From the NCBI RefSeq assembly GCF_014696105.1, contig NZ_JACJPO010000012.1:37990-101989 (forward strand): a stretch of 64,000 nucleotides of DNA, read 5' to 3'. The notes below the pieces were generated by a model that saw only the letters and a list, made by a program, of their open reading frames with translations, made no database searches and was not told the DNA's origin. The number at the start of each line of letters is the position of its first letter. Position 1 is the stretch's first letter. Source of the stretch: Microcoleus sp. FACHB-1515. Its GTDB lineage: Bacteria; Cyanobacteriota; Cyanobacteriia; Elainellales; Elainellaceae. The translations under genes and the position numbers were made by a program. Below, in pieces: positions 62,910 through 64,000 of the stretch.

Positions 62910-63079
62910 GAAGAGGACAAGATTGATGCTGCGATCGTACCGAGTCGTTTGAGCCAATCATCGTGGTAAAAGAACTTTTGGTTTTCAACTCAAGCGAGGG
63001 AAATGAAAGCGCGATCGCGGCTGTTTTACAGAATGCAGCAAGATAGAATACGTCTACAAATCGTTGCTGAGGTGCAATC

Positions 63080-63280
63080 GTGGCGACATCACTCAACATA
63101 AGCGATGATTTACTCCAAGAGGCTCTTGCTCTTGATGAACAAACGACTTTGGATGCTTTAGTTGAAACCGCATTGCGCGAGTATATTCAACGTCGCAAGC
63201 GTCTTAAAGTGCTAACTCTTTTCGGCACGATCGACTACGATTCAGATTATGACTACAAACAGCAACGTAGCCAAGCATGA
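63080..63280 (+). CDS. vapB: VapB-type antitoxin
   Basis: A 66-residue protein starting at GTG 63080. It has a ribbon-helix-helix-like N-terminal half (TSLNISDDLLQEALALDEQT, TLDALVETALREYIQRRK) and an acidic, Tyr-rich tail (FGTIDYDSDYDYKQQR) that would wrap the toxin. Its stop overlaps the toxin ATG (ATGA at 63277-63280), the usual coupling. Confidence 0.9.
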   Translation: MATSLNISDDLLQEALALDEQTTLDALVETALREYIQRRKRLKVLTLFGTIDYDSDYDYKQQRSQA

Positions 63281-63687
63281 GCATCATTGTTGATACCTCT
63301 GTTTGGTCATTGGCTCTACGTCGAAGAACACTTGCTGACTCTTCTCCTGCCGTTGCTCAATTGCAAGCTTTGATCACAGACGATCGAGTGATTTTGCTAG
63401 GCGCAATTCGTCAAGAAATCCTCTCTGGTATTCGGAGTTCAGAACAGTTTATCAGGTTACGAGACTATCTTCGTGCCTTTCCAGACTTAGAGATCGTCAC
63501 TGAAGACTACGAACTCGGCGCTGAGTTTTTTAACGTCTGCCGTAGCAATGGCATTCAGGGGTCAAATACTGATTTTTTGATTTGCGCCGTCGCCCACCGT
63601 CGCAATTACAGCATCTTGACAACAGACAACGATTTTCAGAACTTTCAATCACACATTCCGGTTTCTCTATCGATCGTTGAAAGCTAA
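63277..63687 (+). CDS. vapC: VapC-type PIN-domain toxin
   Basis: A 136-residue PIN-domain ribonuclease. The acidic site is visible: IIVDTSVW (Asp6), IRQEILSG (Glu near 46), SNTDFLICAVA (Asp near 98) and LTTDNDF (Asp near 116). VapC toxins cleave tRNA or rRNA and are held inactive by VapB. It overlaps the antitoxin gene by 4 bp. All four residues are intact, so it is likely functional. Confidence 0.93.
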   Translation: MSIIVDTSVWSLALRRRTLADSSPAVAQLQALITDDRVILLGAIRQEILSGIRSSEQFIRLRDYLRAFPDLEIVTEDYELGAEFFNVCRSNGIQGSNTDFLICAVAHRRNYSILTTDNDFQNFQSHIPVSLSIVES

Positions 63688-63766
63688 ACCATCCGAATCA
63701 ATCAGCAGTCAGCGATCGTTTCAATCGAAGCTATAGCAATCCTGGATGAGCGGTAAACTCGGTCTG

Positions 63767-63852
63767 CCCTCATCCCCAACCCTTCTCCCTGGAGGAGAAG
63801 GGAGCAAGATTAAAGTCCCTCTCCCTGGGGGAGAGGGATTTAGGGTGAGGGC
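63767..63852. repeat. dispersed C/G-rich intergenic repeat, copy 4
   Basis: CATCCCCAACCCTTCTCCCT and CTCTCCCTGGGGGAGAG occur with the shared linker AAAGTCCC and a closing GGGTGAGGG. Same family as copies at 17705, 22915 and 25845. Confidence 0.8.
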
Positions 63853-63959
63853 AAAATTCTCGCTGTTTACCAATCAATTAGGACTGCTACAGGCAGCCTA
63901 AATAGGATGTGAACAAATGGTAGGCTGAGGGTGTGCCTCAAACTCTACCCTCTCAGACA

Positions 63960-64000
63960 ATGGAAACGCTCGAACAGTTTATTCAAAGTAACCCACATAC
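63960..64000 (+). mobile_element. 5' end of a transposase-like gene, possibly IS630 type (partial)
   Basis: The window ends 41 bases into a frame METLEQFIQSNPH. This opening resembles cyanobacterial IS630-type transposases, but that rests on memory of a short stretch. GGTAGGCTGAGGGTGTGCCT at 63919-63938 may be the element's terminal repeat. Only the first 13 codons are visible. Confidence 0.4.

Overview
The window is chromosomal DNA of a cyanobacterium, most likely a filamentous or Leptolyngbya-like freshwater lineage. It carries psbB-psbT, psbM, a cyanobacterial-type 30S S1, DUF3288, DUF4327, DUF1517, DUF1822 and DUF928 proteins, an AgrE-type arginine dihydrolase and a XisF-type recombinase, and the octamer GCGATCGC (HIP1) recurs in almost every gene. 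Calls rest on reading the sequence and on family knowledge; no search was run.

Layout. 0-2.4 kb: Ras-like GTPase and STAND/TPR protein. 2.4-2.9 kb: small protein behind a structured attenuator leader. 3.0-5.3 kb: M28 peptidase and a wrecked hybrid histidine kinase. 5.5-10 kb: rpsA, nrdR, psbT, psbB, a 2Fe-2S ferredoxin and psbM. 10.1-10.6 kb: a second small protein with the same promoter/leader/terminator layout as the one at 2.5 kb. 10.8-26.6 kb: mixed core and conserved genes (NurA, glycosyltransferase, TerB-like/Mo-nitrogenase C-terminal fusion, anti-sigma factor, two-component pair, FetB permease, xisF, transketolase). 27-41.6 kb: a proline-linked beta-propeller protein, agrE, CbbY-type phosphatase, tyrA, APC permease, degenerate DinG-like helicase and two DUF1517-type proteins.

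41.8-43.1 kb holds nine closely packed tRNA genes on the minus strand. Upstream lie a near-consensus promoter overlapped by three heptamers and a 27-codon ORF with an excellent Shine-Dalgarno. 43.2-48.5 kb has a GT39-like membrane protein, a second beta-propeller protein and an anchored hypothetical protein. 48.6-51.8 kb is a decayed Tn7-like transposon: tnsA with an in-frame stop, the N-terminal part of tnsB, tnsD with two in-frame TGA codons, and repeats like TnsB sites. 52-58 kb has a ribbon-helix-helix fusion and then an operon of sigma-like factor, DUF1822, CHAT protease-CHASE2 and DUF928, closed by a strong terminator. 58.1-63.7 kb has a Coq4-like protein, a purine permease, a two-partner-secretion exoprotein and a vapBC pair. 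The last bases begin what looks like an IS630-type transposase.

The strongest candidates for something undescribed are: (1) two copies of a roughly 200-nt leader with mutually exclusive antiterminator and terminator helices, preserved by compensatory change, each controlling a related small protein of unknown function; (2) the compact CHAT-CHASE2 operon with its own sigma-like factor; (3) the tRNA array with its promoter/peptide module and Leu anticodons on short-variable-loop tRNAs.
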